Positions 17,048 to 26,280 of a DNA stretch of 64,000 bases are shown here, piece by piece; positions within the stretch are counted from its first letter, which is position 1, and each line of letters starts with the position of its first letter. This DNA is from JAPPHA01 sp965221575 (lineage in GTDB: Bacteria; Pseudomonadota; Alphaproteobacteria; Rhodobacterales; Rhodobacteraceae). Location: contig CBDCSM010000011.1 in assembly GCA_965221575.1 (NCBI GenBank), positions 682,001-746,000 on the forward strand, written 5' to 3'. The notes under the pieces are model-generated. The model was not told the DNA's origin, did no database searches, and saw nothing but the letters and a program-made list of their open reading frames with translations. A program made the position numbers and the translations under genes.

Positions 17048-18067
17048 TTATTGGCCAACAACCTCCCGTCCCACTTCAGCCAAATGACACCGGGAGTACT
17101 GGTTCAATCCAACTGCGACCGGACGGGGTTCGACTTCTGCGCAATCAATTTGGAATTCACTTTTGACAACATTCCGCATGTGACACCGCGGAGCAAATCT
17201 GCATCCTCTTTCTGCTTTGATGCTGATATCGCCCTTGAGCACACTCGCTTTGGCGCGTCGCTTGCGTTCAAGACGCGGGTCAGGAACTGGAACCGCCGAA
17301 ATAAGCGATTGGGTGTATGGATGTTGAGGCCGTGCGCACAATTCAAGCGCAGGTCCTTCTTCCACAACTTTTCCCAAGTACATTACAGCTATGCGATCAC
17401 TGAAATGTCGAACCACAGCAATGTCGTGGGCAATAAACAGGTAAGTAAGTTTGAATTCATCCTGCAGTTCCTGCAACAGGTTGATGATTTGCGCTTGAAT
17501 TGACACGTCAAGTGCAGAGATTGCCTCATCACAAATTACCAGTGCCGGGTCGAGGGCAAGTGCGCGTGCAATTCCGACGCGTTGTCTTTGTCCTCCAGAC
17601 AATTCGTGGGGATAGGCGTTCAATGCTCGTGACGGCAGTCCCACCTGATCCAACAATTTCGTTACCTTGGCGGCAATTTCACCTCGAGAGAGATCAGAGT
17701 TGTTAAGAAGGGGATCCGCGACGATATCACATACCGCCATTCGCGGATTCAATGACGAATACGGATCCTGGAAGACCATCTGAATTCCACGCCTGGCACG
17801 GCGCAATGCGTCACCGTTCAAATTGCCGAAATCCTGTCCATCAAAGAAGATCTTTCCGGATTTGATTGGTTGGGTCCTGATGGCCGCTCGGGCAAGTGTC
17901 GACTTTCCGCAGCCGCTTTCACCCACGAGGCCCAACGTCTTGCCTCGCTCAATGTTCAACGAGACACCGTCGACTGCCTTGTTCTCGGTCGACCCAAAAC
18001 CAAAGGTAACCCGAATGTCTTCAAGCGACAGGATGTAGTCATTGTTGTTCGCGATATGTTTGGTCAT
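17048..18067 (-). CDS. Peptide/nickel-type ABC transporter ATPase (DppF/OppF-like)
   Basis: 339 residues. Motifs are Walker A GLVGESGCGKSTLAR, Q-loop MVFQDPYSSLNPRM, signature LSGGQRQRVGIARAL, Walker B LVICDEAISALDVS and H-loop LFIAHDIAVV. The C-terminal oligopeptide-ABC extension is present (HPYTQSLISAVPVPDP, then CRFAPRCHMR). Note DEAISALD, common in this subgroup. The ATG overlaps the stop of the upstream ATPase gene by four bases (ATGA). Last gene of the importer. Confidence 0.9.
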   Translation of the reverse strand: MTKHIANNNDYILSLEDIRVTFGFGSTENKAVDGVSLNIERGKTLGLVGESGCGKSTLARAAIRTQPIKSGKIFFDGQDFGNLNGDALRRARRGIQMVFQDPYSSLNPRMAVCDIVADPLLNNSDLSRGEIAAKVTKLLDQVGLPSRALNAYPHELSGGQRQRVGIARALALDPALVICDEAISALDVSIQAQIINLLQELQDEFKLTYLFIAHDIAVVRHFSDRIAVMYLGKVVEEGPALELCARPQHPYTQSLISAVPVPDPRLERKRRAKASVLKGDISIKAERGCRFAPRCHMRNVVKSEFQIDCAEVEPRPVAVGLNQYSRCHLAEVGREVVGQ

Positions 18068-19146
18068 TGCGCACTTAACTTGTCTTCCTGGGTTGAACTG
18101 GCTTTCGCCAAACGAGCCACTTCCCCGGGACTTGCGAAACAGGCAGCTTGGTTACCAGTTACCTTGGTTTCCAATCGCGGTGTATCATTTTTGCAGATAT
18201 CGCTTGCAAGTGCGCAACGCGGATAAAAGGAACAGCCATCGCGTTTTTCGGAAAGGTCCGGAGGAAGCCCCTCAATCGCAATCAGGCGCTCAGCAACCGG
18301 TTCGGCAATGCTTGGAACCGAATTCAGAAGCCCTATCGAGTACGGATGCTGCGGGCGATAAAAAAGATCTTCCGATGCCGCAATCTCAACGGCGCGTCCT
18401 CCGTACATCACGATTACCCGATCGGCCATTCCGGCGACGACACCCAGGTCGTGCGTAATCCAGATAACACTCATATTCATCTCTGCCCGCAGCTCGTTCA
18501 CGACCTGAAGAATCTGCATCTGAATGGTTACATCGAGGGCCGTTGTCGGCTCGTCCGCAATGAGAATCTTTGGATTGCAGGATAAAGCGATGGCAATCAT
18601 CACACGCTGTCGCATCCCACCGGAAAACTCGATCGAGTACTGCCCGAAACGGGTTGAAGGATCGGGAATTTCAACGAGATCAAGGAGTTCGATAGCCCTT
18701 TTTTTCGCCTGTGCAGACGTCAATTCGAGATGAAGTTCCAACATTTCGGTAATCTGGCGGCCTATTGTCATCGTCGGATTCAATGACGTCATGGGGTCTT
18801 GAAATATCATCGAGATTTCTTTTCCGCGAATTTTCCTGAGTTCACCTGAGGGGAGGAACAGAAGGTCCTTGTCATCGTAGATGACATGACCATTTGAAAT
18901 CTTGCCCGGAGGCTGAGGGATCAACCCGAGGACTGAAAGCATACTGACACTTTTGCCTGATCCGCTTTCGCCGACAATGGCGAGTGTCTCACCTTTGCGA
19001 AGGTCCAGCGAAAGACCGTTCACGGCGTGGACAGTATTCTTGCCAACAGTAAATTCGACGTTGAGATCCTTGATGGATAATAGAGGTCTTTCAGCGCTGT
19101 TCGCCTTGGGTCCTGATGTCGTGGACACAATTGTTGGCTCTGACAT
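18064..19146 (-). CDS. Peptide/nickel-type ABC transporter ATPase (DppD/OppD-like)
   Basis: 360 residues from the ATG at 19146, which overlaps the permease stop by one base (TGATG); the upstream open frame is a shadow of the permease gene. Motifs are Walker A AIVGESGSGKSVSML, MIFQDPMTSLNPTM, signature FSGGMRQRVMIAIAL, Walker B ILIADEPTTALDVT and ITHDLGVVAG. The C-terminal cysteine-bearing oligopeptide extension (GCSFYPRCALA) is present. Works as a heterodimer with the DppF-like subunit. Confidence 0.9.
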   Translation of the reverse strand: MSEPTIVSTTSGPKANSAERPLLSIKDLNVEFTVGKNTVHAVNGLSLDLRKGETLAIVGESGSGKSVSMLSVLGLIPQPPGKISNGHVIYDDKDLLFLPSGELRKIRGKEISMIFQDPMTSLNPTMTIGRQITEMLELHLELTSAQAKKRAIELLDLVEIPDPSTRFGQYSIEFSGGMRQRVMIAIALSCNPKILIADEPTTALDVTIQMQILQVVNELRAEMNMSVIWITHDLGVVAGMADRVIVMYGGRAVEIAASEDLFYRPQHPYSIGLLNSVPSIAEPVAERLIAIEGLPPDLSEKRDGCSFYPRCALASDICKNDTPRLETKVTGNQAACFASPGEVARLAKASSTQEDKLSAQ

Positions 19147-20060
19147 CAGTGCTTTCCTCGCTGAAGCGGGTCGGTAGAAATTCTCAACCGGGTCGCAAAG
19201 ATGTTTATGCTGAGGGTCGTTATCATGATGAAAACACCTGGTGTCGTAACCGCCCAATTTGCAATCATGAGATAGTCATGAGCCTCTTGAACCATTAACC
19301 CCCATGCAGGAGTCGGTGGCCTCACACCCATTCCTAGATAACTCAAACTAGCCTCGGTCAGCACTATTCGGGACAGTTCGAGAGTTGTAAGTGTCACGAG
19401 CGGGGAAAGGATATTCGGCAAGACGTGCCGTTTCATAATTGCGATCTCTTTCCCACCTGCTACGCGAGCCGCTTCGATGAACACTTGGTTTCTCAGTGAC
19501 ATCATGATTGAGCGCGCGTAACGGGCAAACAAAGGCCAACTGCCAATCGAAAGGACGATAATCAAGTTCAGGGTTCCCGGGCCGATTGCAGCCATTATCG
19601 TCAGTGCGAGCAGGAAATAAGGAATCGAGATTTGGAAATCGATGTACCGCATTAAGATGGCATCAAACCGGCCCCCCAAATATCCTGACAACAAACCCAT
19701 AAGTGAACCAAAAACACCACCCATTGCGATAACTGCCGCACCTATACCCAGTGACATCCTACCGCCGTGAATGCAGCGGCTAAGTATGTCACGGCCTAGG
19801 AGATCAGTTCCGAGAATATACTTCCAAGATCCGCCTTCCACCCAAACGGGTGGTGTAAGGCGATTTAGGAGGTCCTGCTTTAGCGGATCGTGGGGTGCAA
19901 CCAGGTCGGCGAATACTGAGCAAAGGACAAGAACCGCGAAGATGACCAGCGCCAATGTCGCGAACTTGTCTCGGGAAAAATGGCTCAGAAATCTCAATAT
20001 TCTTCCCGCTGACCTTTTGGGGCGAACCGAAGCAGTTGATGCGATATCGATCGTAGTCAT
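19146..20060 (-). CDS. Peptide/nickel-type ABC transporter permease (DppC-like)
   Basis: 304 residues. It has the N-terminal cytoplasmic extension and first helix (FATLALVIFAVLVLCSVF), APHDPLKQDLLNRL, the LLGRDILSRCIHGGRMSLGIG segment typical of DppC/OppC, five or more further helices and the EAA loop EAARVAGGKEIAIMKRHVLPN. Forms the channel with the DppB-like protein, nine bases downstream of it. Confidence 0.92.
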   Translation of the reverse strand: MTTIDIASTASVRPKRSAGRILRFLSHFSRDKFATLALVIFAVLVLCSVFADLVAPHDPLKQDLLNRLTPPVWVEGGSWKYILGTDLLGRDILSRCIHGGRMSLGIGAAVIAMGGVFGSLMGLLSGYLGGRFDAILMRYIDFQISIPYFLLALTIMAAIGPGTLNLIIVLSIGSWPLFARYARSIMMSLRNQVFIEAARVAGGKEIAIMKRHVLPNILSPLVTLTTLELSRIVLTEASLSYLGMGVRPPTPAWGLMVQEAHDYLMIANWAVTTPGVFIMITTLSINIFATRLRISTDPLQRGKH

Positions 20061-20069
20061 GGCGGCTAC

Positions 20070-20990
20070 TCACCTCTTCCGGATTGTTGGGTCAGCAATC
20101 ACGTAGATGATGTCGACAATTATGTTTATGAGAACGACCACCAGCGCCGCGACAAAAGCCATGGCGATAATGACTGGCATGTCACGTGTGAGAATAGCGT
20201 GGTACAGAGAAAATCCAAATCCTGGCCACCCGTACACAGATTCGACGATGATAGAATACCCCGTTAAGAGCAGGGCACTCTCCCAACCAATTTCAGTTAC
20301 TATGGGAGGCAGAGCATTTCTGAGTGCGTGGCGGAGGATGATTGTTTTTTCACTAAGGCCTTTTGAGCGGGCGGTCGTGATGTACGGCTTGGCGAGTTCG
20401 TCGATTATGCTTGCTCGTGTAATCTGCACCGTTCGACCCAAGGGCAATGCAGCCAGCGTTACGACAGGTAAAATCATATGGCCCACCGTTCCGTAGCCGG
20501 CAGTAGGGACAAGCCCAAGCCAAACTGAGAAAATCAACGCCATCATCAATGTGAACCAAATCAGCGGTAACGATACACCGAGAATAGACAGGGATGTTGC
20601 AAGCTTGTCCCACGTTGAACCTGGGCGAGCGCCAGCAAATAGCCCAATGCCTATGCCAAGCAGAGACGCCAAGGCGATGGCGACAACTCCAAGCTGCAGA
20701 GTGGCCGGAAATGGTCTCAGGGCAATTTCCAAACTTGGCGATTTTTGCCACCAGCTATCACCAAAATCCAAAAACGCGGCGTTGGAAATGAATTCCCAGT
20801 ACTGTACCAAAATCGGTCTATCGAAACCCATTTGGCGCCGGAACTCTTCAACCGCCTCTGGTGGAGTGGAAGCTGGAAGCATTACGCGTACAGGATCACC
20901 GAGAAGGAAATTTGTGAAGAAAACGACCGTTACAACGCCAAAGATCAGCAGCGCTGAATGTCCAAGTCGGTGCATCGCAAGCTTGTACAT
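20070..20990 (-). CDS. Peptide/nickel-type ABC transporter permease (DppB-like)
   Basis: 306 residues with the DppB layout: first helix LGHSALLIFGVVTVVFFTNFLLGDPV, the periplasmic RRQMGFDRPILVQYWEFI segment, four to five more helices, and the coupling loop YITTARSKGLSEKTIILRHALRN followed by GYSIIVESVYGWPGFG. Separated from the binding-protein gene by the terminator at 21008-21041, so its transcription depends on read-through. Confidence 0.92.
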   Translation of the reverse strand: MYKLAMHRLGHSALLIFGVVTVVFFTNFLLGDPVRVMLPASTPPEAVEEFRRQMGFDRPILVQYWEFISNAAFLDFGDSWWQKSPSLEIALRPFPATLQLGVVAIALASLLGIGIGLFAGARPGSTWDKLATSLSILGVSLPLIWFTLMMALIFSVWLGLVPTAGYGTVGHMILPVVTLAALPLGRTVQITRASIIDELAKPYITTARSKGLSEKTIILRHALRNALPPIVTEIGWESALLLTGYSIIVESVYGWPGFGFSLYHAILTRDMPVIIAMAFVAALVVVLINIIVDIIYVIADPTIRKR

Positions 20991-21007
20991 GCCGCTCCCT
21001 CGAGATG

Positions 21008-21041
21008 AAAAAAGAGCAAGCCAGGTCAGACCTGGCTTGCT
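21008..21041 (-). terminator. Attenuating terminator after the dipeptide-type binding protein gene
   Basis: A 12-bp perfect stem, AGCAAGCCAGGT / ACCTGGCTTGCT (21015-21026 and 21030-21041, three-base loop), is followed on the minus strand by C and six T residues. It sits between the binding protein gene and the permease genes, as in the aap operon, and should favour excess binding protein. Confidence 0.88.
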
Positions 21042-21057
21042 TATGGTCGCTTCGTGA

Positions 21058-22608
21058 TCAACCGGTCATGCGGATTTGGCCTACATGAAGTATCCCGTCA
21101 GCATATGGTGTGAATTCCACTTCCTTTCGCATTCCCCAAATCTCGGTATGCTGGAAAAGATAGACGCCCATTGGATCTTCGTATGAGCCGATTTCATATG
21201 CACGGTTCAAGAGCTCAAGGCGTTTGGCCGGATCCATTTCTTTTCGTGATTCGTCCAGAACACGATCAATTTCAGCATTGCTGAAAGAAGAATACGAGCC
21301 TCTCAACGAGTAGTAGGACGAAAGCGTCCTATCAGCGTCGAAGGTGGTATTGGTATGGCGCACATACCAAGCTTCTGGAGGTACGGGCGTTTGGTTCCGG
21401 TCGCCAATTCTCACCCAGCTATTTGGATCGCGAAGAACGAGATCAATGTGCAATCCCACGGACTCGAGCATCGCGCCAATTGCCTGCATCTCGACTGCAT
21501 CACCTGTATATCGCCCTTTTGGTCCTTCAATTGTCACGTCAAGACCATGAGCTCCGGCCTCCCTGATGAGATCTAAGGCGCGTTCTGGATCGTACGGATA
21601 CGGTTGCAGGTTCGGATTGTAACCCGTCATCTCTGGAACAGACAATTGGGCGTTCAGGTTGTTACCCAGACCTCCATGTAGCGCATTTCTCAACCCGTCC
21701 TTGTCAATAGCGTAGTTCATTGCCTGCCGAATCCGAGGATCCCTGATGCTTGAACCCTCTAAGTTGCTCAGTCGCAAGAACGAGTAATTTTGTGAAAGGC
21801 CAGCTTCGTATTTCGGCGCTTCTTCAATTTGGTCTGGAAGCACTCCGAGATACAGGTCGATTTCATTGGTGCCAAGCGACTGGAATCTGGTTGCATCTTC
21901 CGGAATGACTCTGAAGGTGAGGCTTTCGATCGAAGGCGCTGCTCCCCAATACGAAGGATTGGCGTGAAGCTCTATGGACAAGTTCCTTTTCCACTCTTCG
22001 AGCTGGTATGGACCAGTGCCATTTGTCTGGACGCCCACCTGATTGCCAACTTCAGAAGTCCATTCCGGAGCCATCATCGCAATCACTGTCAAACGTGACT
22101 GTAGGACTGGATCGGGTTCATGTGTTGTGACCTCGACAGCAAGGTCCCCAACGGCCCGGGCTCCCTTGATTGTGTTTATCGTTCCAATCCATTGCGATTT
22201 CGTTTCTGGATCAAGAATTCGGTTAATGCTGAAAGCAGCGGCGTCGGCATTGAACGCCTCTCCGTTGTGGAATTTCACCCCACCCCTAAGTTTCAGTATT
22301 GCCGTCGTAGGAGAGGTTTGTTCGAGTGAATCCGCTAGCCAGGGAATGATTCGACCATCCTTGTCTCGCCACAAGAGCGGCTCATAAATGTTCCATGTGA
22401 CTTGGGCCGGCACACTTTGTTCGATTGCCAAAGGATCAAGGCTGGGCGGGTCATACGGAATTGCGACAACGATGGAATTCGCACCCTGCGAATAGGCCGG
22501 TGACGCGATCGAAGAGATCGTACCCGTAAGTAGTGCACTTGAGGTTGCTGCTCCGGTTAGCTTCAGCATTTGTCTTCTGGATACCGGGAATTTTCTATAG
22601 GCTGGCAT
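21058..22608 (-). CDS. Family 5 extracellular solute-binding protein (peptide/nickel type)
   Basis: About 516 residues from the ATG at 22608, which has an AGGAG ribosome-binding site. The N-terminus shows a twin-arginine signal, VSRRQMLKLTGAATSSALL, followed by a cleavage-like ASPAYSQG, so export by Tat is likely. SBP family 5 features are WNIYEPLLWRDKDGRIIPWLADSLE and GGVKFHNGEAFNADAAAFSINRIL. Binds a peptide, opine or similar solute in the periplasm. First gene of the transporter. The 290 bases upstream hold its promoter region, with no feature I can define. Confidence 0.9.
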   Translation of the reverse strand: MPAYRKFPVSRRQMLKLTGAATSSALLTGTISSIASPAYSQGANSIVVAIPYDPPSLDPLAIEQSVPAQVTWNIYEPLLWRDKDGRIIPWLADSLEQTSPTTAILKLRGGVKFHNGEAFNADAAAFSINRILDPETKSQWIGTINTIKGARAVGDLAVEVTTHEPDPVLQSRLTVIAMMAPEWTSEVGNQVGVQTNGTGPYQLEEWKRNLSIELHANPSYWGAAPSIESLTFRVIPEDATRFQSLGTNEIDLYLGVLPDQIEEAPKYEAGLSQNYSFLRLSNLEGSSIRDPRIRQAMNYAIDKDGLRNALHGGLGNNLNAQLSVPEMTGYNPNLQPYPYDPERALDLIREAGAHGLDVTIEGPKGRYTGDAVEMQAIGAMLESVGLHIDLVLRDPNSWVRIGDRNQTPVPPEAWYVRHTNTTFDADRTLSSYYSLRGSYSSFSNAEIDRVLDESRKEMDPAKRLELLNRAYEIGSYEDPMGVYLFQHTEIWGMRKEVEFTPYADGILHVGQIRMTG

Positions 22609-22897
22609 GAGATTTCTCCTTTTCAAATGTCGTGTCGCAAGGAGGCCTCTCACTCCGTCCCAACCATAGGAACACCTGTTGTCGGAGCGGGGCCCCTAAT
22701 CGGAGGTTCGCAAATCTGCCATGTATGTTTCCAATATAATTCTAGGCCACCAGCATGCAAATTTGGTATGCTGGGCTGCTGCGGTCGCGCTTGAACGGAA
22801 TGCTGCGCCATGAAGTCCTCAATTCCGCATGGGTTAGGGGTTTGCGTATGCCGAGACGAAGCGCCATCAATTTGATAGCAATCATGGAGACAACCCG

Positions 22898-23132
22898 ATG
22901 GCGACGATCAACGTGAGACAATTCGACGACAACCGCGCTAAATAATCGCTCGCTGGAGGGTGAGGTACGCCATGTCCTGGAATGCGCCGCGGACGACGAT
23001 ATGGCGGCGAATCGGGTCGCGTTCTTGGAGGCGTCGGACCGGCTACGGGAGAAGACCAGAGGTCGCGAGCAGACCCCTGCGGAAGTGCTGATCCGGGAAG
23101 ACCGCGACCACGGTCATCGCGACGACTTCTGA
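22898..23132 (+). pseudogene. Broken FitA/VapB-type antitoxin gene
   Basis: The start reads MATINVRQFDDNRA, the ribbon-helix-helix beginning of FitA-like antitoxins, then hits TAA at 22943. The expected rest continues in another frame from 22941: NNRSLEGEVRHVLECAADD and onwards to GHRDDF, ending TGA at 23130-23132, overlapping the toxin ATG (TGATG). Compared with the family about eight residues of the first helix are missing and the frame is shifted, so a normal antitoxin cannot be made from this copy. Confidence 0.75.
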
Positions 23133-23560
23133 TGCGCATCGTGGTCGATGGGAGTGTGACGGTCAAGTTGCTGGTCGACGAGCCCGATTCGGATACCGCG
23201 AGGAAACTGGCGGCGAGCACCCATGAGCTGCACGCACCGCGCCTGATGGCTTCCGAGGTTGGCGATGCGCTGTGGCGCAAGGCGCGGTTGGGTCAGGTCG
23301 CGCGCTCCGATGCAGCTGTCGCCCTTGCCTGGTTGGCCTATATGCCGTTGCGTTGGAACGATGATGAGACCGTCAGCGAGGACGATATGCGTCTGGCGCT
23401 GGCCCTCGACCACCCGGTTTACGACTGTGTGTATCTCGCGCTTGCGCACCGCATCGGCGCGACAGTGGTGACGGCGGACCTTCGTTTCGTGACGGCCGTT
23501 GCGCCGACCGAGCATGGGGAGGCCGTGATGACGCTGGCCGACTACGCGGGAACGCGATGA
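23132..23560 (+). CDS. VapC-like PIN-domain toxin ribonuclease
   Basis: 142 residues. The four acidic PIN positions are present: Asp in MRIVVDGSVTVKLLVDE, Glu in LMASEVGDALWRK, Asp in DHPVYDCVYLALA and Asp in VVTADLRF. Such proteins are metal-dependent RNases inhibited by a cognate antitoxin encoded just upstream. Here the upstream antitoxin gene is frameshifted while the toxin is intact, so the toxin may be silent, inactive, or neutralised by another antitoxin. Confidence 0.85.
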   Translation: MRIVVDGSVTVKLLVDEPDSDTARKLAASTHELHAPRLMASEVGDALWRKARLGQVARSDAAVALAWLAYMPLRWNDDETVSEDDMRLALALDHPVYDCVYLALAHRIGATVVTADLRFVTAVAPTEHGEAVMTLADYAGTR

Positions 23561-23685
23561 CGCGGTTTTCTTCACGGCACGCCTATCGGGGCATGTAGCG
23601 CCAGCTTATTCTAAGCTCGATTGCGATGCTATCAAGGTGCCGCAATGCTATCGTCGAGACCATATGGTATGCAGCCGACCCTTGT

Positions 23686-23743
23686 GACCCGTGACACTGA
23701 TCGAAAGCTGGCGGCGTGAACGCCCCGTCAACCCATCGATATA
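23686..23743 (-). repeat. 58-bp dispersed repeat, copy B (inverted)
   Basis: Reverse complement of 14040-14097 with three mismatches. It ends about 20 bases from the point where the truncated MFS copy begins, which suggests both belong to a rearrangement junction. Confidence 0.8.
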
Positions 23744-23762
23744 TGCCCCTTTGAATTCCAGG

Positions 23763-24159
23763 AACGATCCTGCTCCGCGACATCCGCGACACAGGCAAGT
23801 GCGGTGGCATGAGTCGCCGAGATGACTCCTCCAACGATGCGGCCGAGCAGCAGGTTCCAGATCAAACCCGTCACCGCCATGATCAGATAGTCGATTCTCA
23901 TGGCCACGAGGGAACAGAGCAACACCGGCCGCCGGCCGTAACAGTCGGAGAGATTTCCGCGGAATAGCCCGAACGGAAATTGCGTCCCTGCAAACGCTGC
24001 GGCCAGCATACCTCCCCACAACGTGGCTTCGCCCGGTCCTGCACCCCTGAACTCGCGAACCAGGTCCGGCACGACCGGCATGATCAGACTGATGCCCATT
24101 GGATCGATCACGACCACGACCAAGATCAGGAAGAAGGCAATCGCGAATCCGTTCGGCAC
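23763..24159 (-). pseudogene. Truncated MFS transporter gene (copy of the one at 10735-11949)
   Basis: Encodes only the first about 130 residues, from the GTG at 24159 (PNGFAIAFFLIL) through motif A NLSDCYGRRPVLL to CVADVAEQDRS, where homology stops abruptly at about 23763. Three to four of twelve helices remain, so no working transporter can result. The frame runs on for a few codons into the repeat region. Confidence 0.88.
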
Positions 24160-24323
24160 TCTCGTCGCAGCCCCAGACGTTGGTCACGAAGTCGGGTTCC
24201 TCCGCGGCATCTGGATTCATTCGCGTGCCCATCGAGACGGCCGGCAGCGGAACCCGGATCCGTGACCGCTACCGATTCATCCCGGGCTCACGCGCGACGG
24301 GCGGCGCGCTATGCGTTCGAATG
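23763..24323. repeat. Duplicated segment, copy B
   Basis: Diverged direct copy of 11572-12113, including the non-coding leader with GGAACCCGGATCCGTGACCG and the ATGCGTTCGA block near 24310. Scattered substitutions show that the duplication is not recent. Confidence 0.85.
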
Positions 24324-24395
24324 ATGTCGGTTTGCGCGCCCGCCAGATCGGTGAACATCAGGCGCGCGCCCGGTCGGAACCGCCGAAGCAGCCGT

Positions 24396-25754
24396 TCAGG
24401 AGGCTACATGATCGAGCGCTTCGTCGATCGCGGAAATCACTCTCTGGATGTCCTCGGACGAAATGATCAAGGGTGGAGACAGCAACATGATGTGGCCCGA
24501 AATCCTGACCATGACGCCACTTTCGTACGCGCGGCGCTGCACGGCTGCAGCAAGGGAACCTTCCACCGGCGTCTTGCTGTCGCGGTCAGCAACAAGCTCG
24601 ATCGCGGTCATGAGACCGTGCCCCCCGCGTACGTCGCCAACGAGATCGTGCTTGCCTGCGAGCGCAGTCAGTCCCTCGAAGAGCTGAGTTCCGCGGGCAG
24701 CCGCGTTGACCACGACGTTCTGGCGTCGCGTCTCCTCGAGACAGGCGATTGCGGCGGCGGCGCCGACCGGATGGGCGGAATAGGTGTATCCGTGCCCGAT
24801 GTTCGCCCGGCCGGATGTATCGCTTTCGAAGACATCGGCGACCATTCCAGACACGAGCGCGGCACCGAACGGGAAATAGCCGGAGGTAATAGCCTTCGCG
24901 ATCGACATGAGATCGGGACGAACCCCCCAATGCCTCGCGCCGCTCCAGTCACCCGTGCGCCCGAACCCCGTGATCACTTCGTCCGAAATCAGCAAGATTC
25001 CGTGACGTTCGCAGATTTCCCTGACGCGTGGCATGAAGGTGGCGTCCGGCACGATGACTCCGCCGGCGCCGAGAATCGGCTCCATGATGAAGGCCGCGAT
25101 CGTCTCGGCCCCCTGGAACGCGATTTCATCTTCAAGCGCACGCGCACAGTTCTCCGCCAGCCGTTCGGGATCGGTCTCATTGAACGGGTTCCGGTACGGA
25201 TAAGGTGAGGCAATGTGAAAGCAGCCGGCAAGCAGCGGTTCGTAAGCGGTCCGGAACCGGTTGTTTCCGTTGACGGACGCTCCACCGAAATGTGTTCCGT
25301 GATACCCCTTCTTGAGCGAGAGGAACTTGGTTCGCCCGGGTTCCCCCTGCGCGAAGTGGTACTGCCTGGCCAGCCGCAGGCAGGTTTCAACCGAATCCGA
25401 GCCACCGGAGGTGAAAAACGCCCTGGCCATGCCCTCGGGCCTGAACCACTCCTGAAGCTCGTAGGACAACTCCACCGCCGCGTCATTCGTGGTGCCCGCG
25501 AATCCGGAGTAGTACGGAAGCCTGGACAGTTGGTCCGCGATCGCGGCCTTGATCGGCTCACATGAAAACCCGAGGTTGACGTTCCAGAGACCGCCGACCG
25601 CATCGATCGTTTCATGTCCATCTATGTCGCGGATCCTGACCCCGGAAGCAGACGTGATGATCTTCGGTGCGTTTTCGAGCGAATCCCTGGGATGACCCAT
25701 CGGATGCCAGAGGTACCTGGCATTGTTTTCCTTCAGAAAATTCGAGTCCTTCAC
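24396..25754 (-). CDS. Class III aminotransferase (omega-transaminase type)
   Basis: 452 residues, PLP fold-type I. N-terminal LWHPMGHPRDSLENAP and GVRIRDIDGHETIDAVGGLWNVNLG are typical of omega-amino acid:pyruvate transaminases. Further landmarks are FFTSGGSDSVETCLRLAR, GYHGTHFGG, IMEPILGAGG, LISDEVITGFGRTG (PLP-pyridine Asp) and the Schiff-base lysine in DLMSIAKAITSGYFP. It would move an amino group from an omega-amino acid or amine to a 2-oxo acid. It stands alone on the minus strand. Confidence 0.9.
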   Translation of the reverse strand: MKDSNFLKENNARYLWHPMGHPRDSLENAPKIITSASGVRIRDIDGHETIDAVGGLWNVNLGFSCEPIKAAIADQLSRLPYYSGFAGTTNDAAVELSYELQEWFRPEGMARAFFTSGGSDSVETCLRLARQYHFAQGEPGRTKFLSLKKGYHGTHFGGASVNGNNRFRTAYEPLLAGCFHIASPYPYRNPFNETDPERLAENCARALEDEIAFQGAETIAAFIMEPILGAGGVIVPDATFMPRVREICERHGILLISDEVITGFGRTGDWSGARHWGVRPDLMSIAKAITSGYFPFGAALVSGMVADVFESDTSGRANIGHGYTYSAHPVGAAAAIACLEETRRQNVVVNAAARGTQLFEGLTALAGKHDLVGDVRGGHGLMTAIELVADRDSKTPVEGSLAAAVQRRAYESGVMVRISGHIMLLSPPLIISSEDIQRVISAIDEALDHVAS

Positions 25755-26280
25755 TCCCGCCTCCCTGTCTCAAACTGGATGAGTCGTCACCGAAACTTCG
25801 GCCCTCCCCATTGAGTGATCCGTTCTTCAGGACATTAATGCCATGGTCCGGTGCCCGTATCCTCACGTAGATTCACCGTCTTAATCGGGTGGTGATTCGT
25901 CAATATTGAGGCGCACGCAGATCGGCCTTCAACAGATTCATGCCGGAACAATTGATTGGCTTGTCCCGGTTGTCAAGAAGAAGGGGCGCGGTGACCGCAG
26001 CGATTCTCATAATACCGGTTCGTTCTGTCTTTCCCGAACTGGCGAATTCGGAACTGCGATTGGAAGCGGGTGTCCCTGGCATGACTGTAAGGGGAAGGGA
26101 TCAACCGTGACGTGAAGGCGGAATTTCCGTGGGGAGCATTTCCAGTTACGACGCTTAGGTCGGGAAGATCAGGCAACTGGAATTTGATGGAGCGGTTGTG
26201 CCAAAAGGGGCAAGTCTACGCCAAGAGCGTCTCGGTCTCGCTGCCGTGGGAATAGTGTCACATTCTTGAGCATGCAACCC
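25755..26280. other. Intergenic stretch with no recognisable gene
   Basis: About 526 bases between the transaminase start and the IS110 remnant. Only short, motif-free frames are present. The part near 26160-26270 may belong to decayed mobile-element sequence, but I cannot assign a family. Confidence 0.4.
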
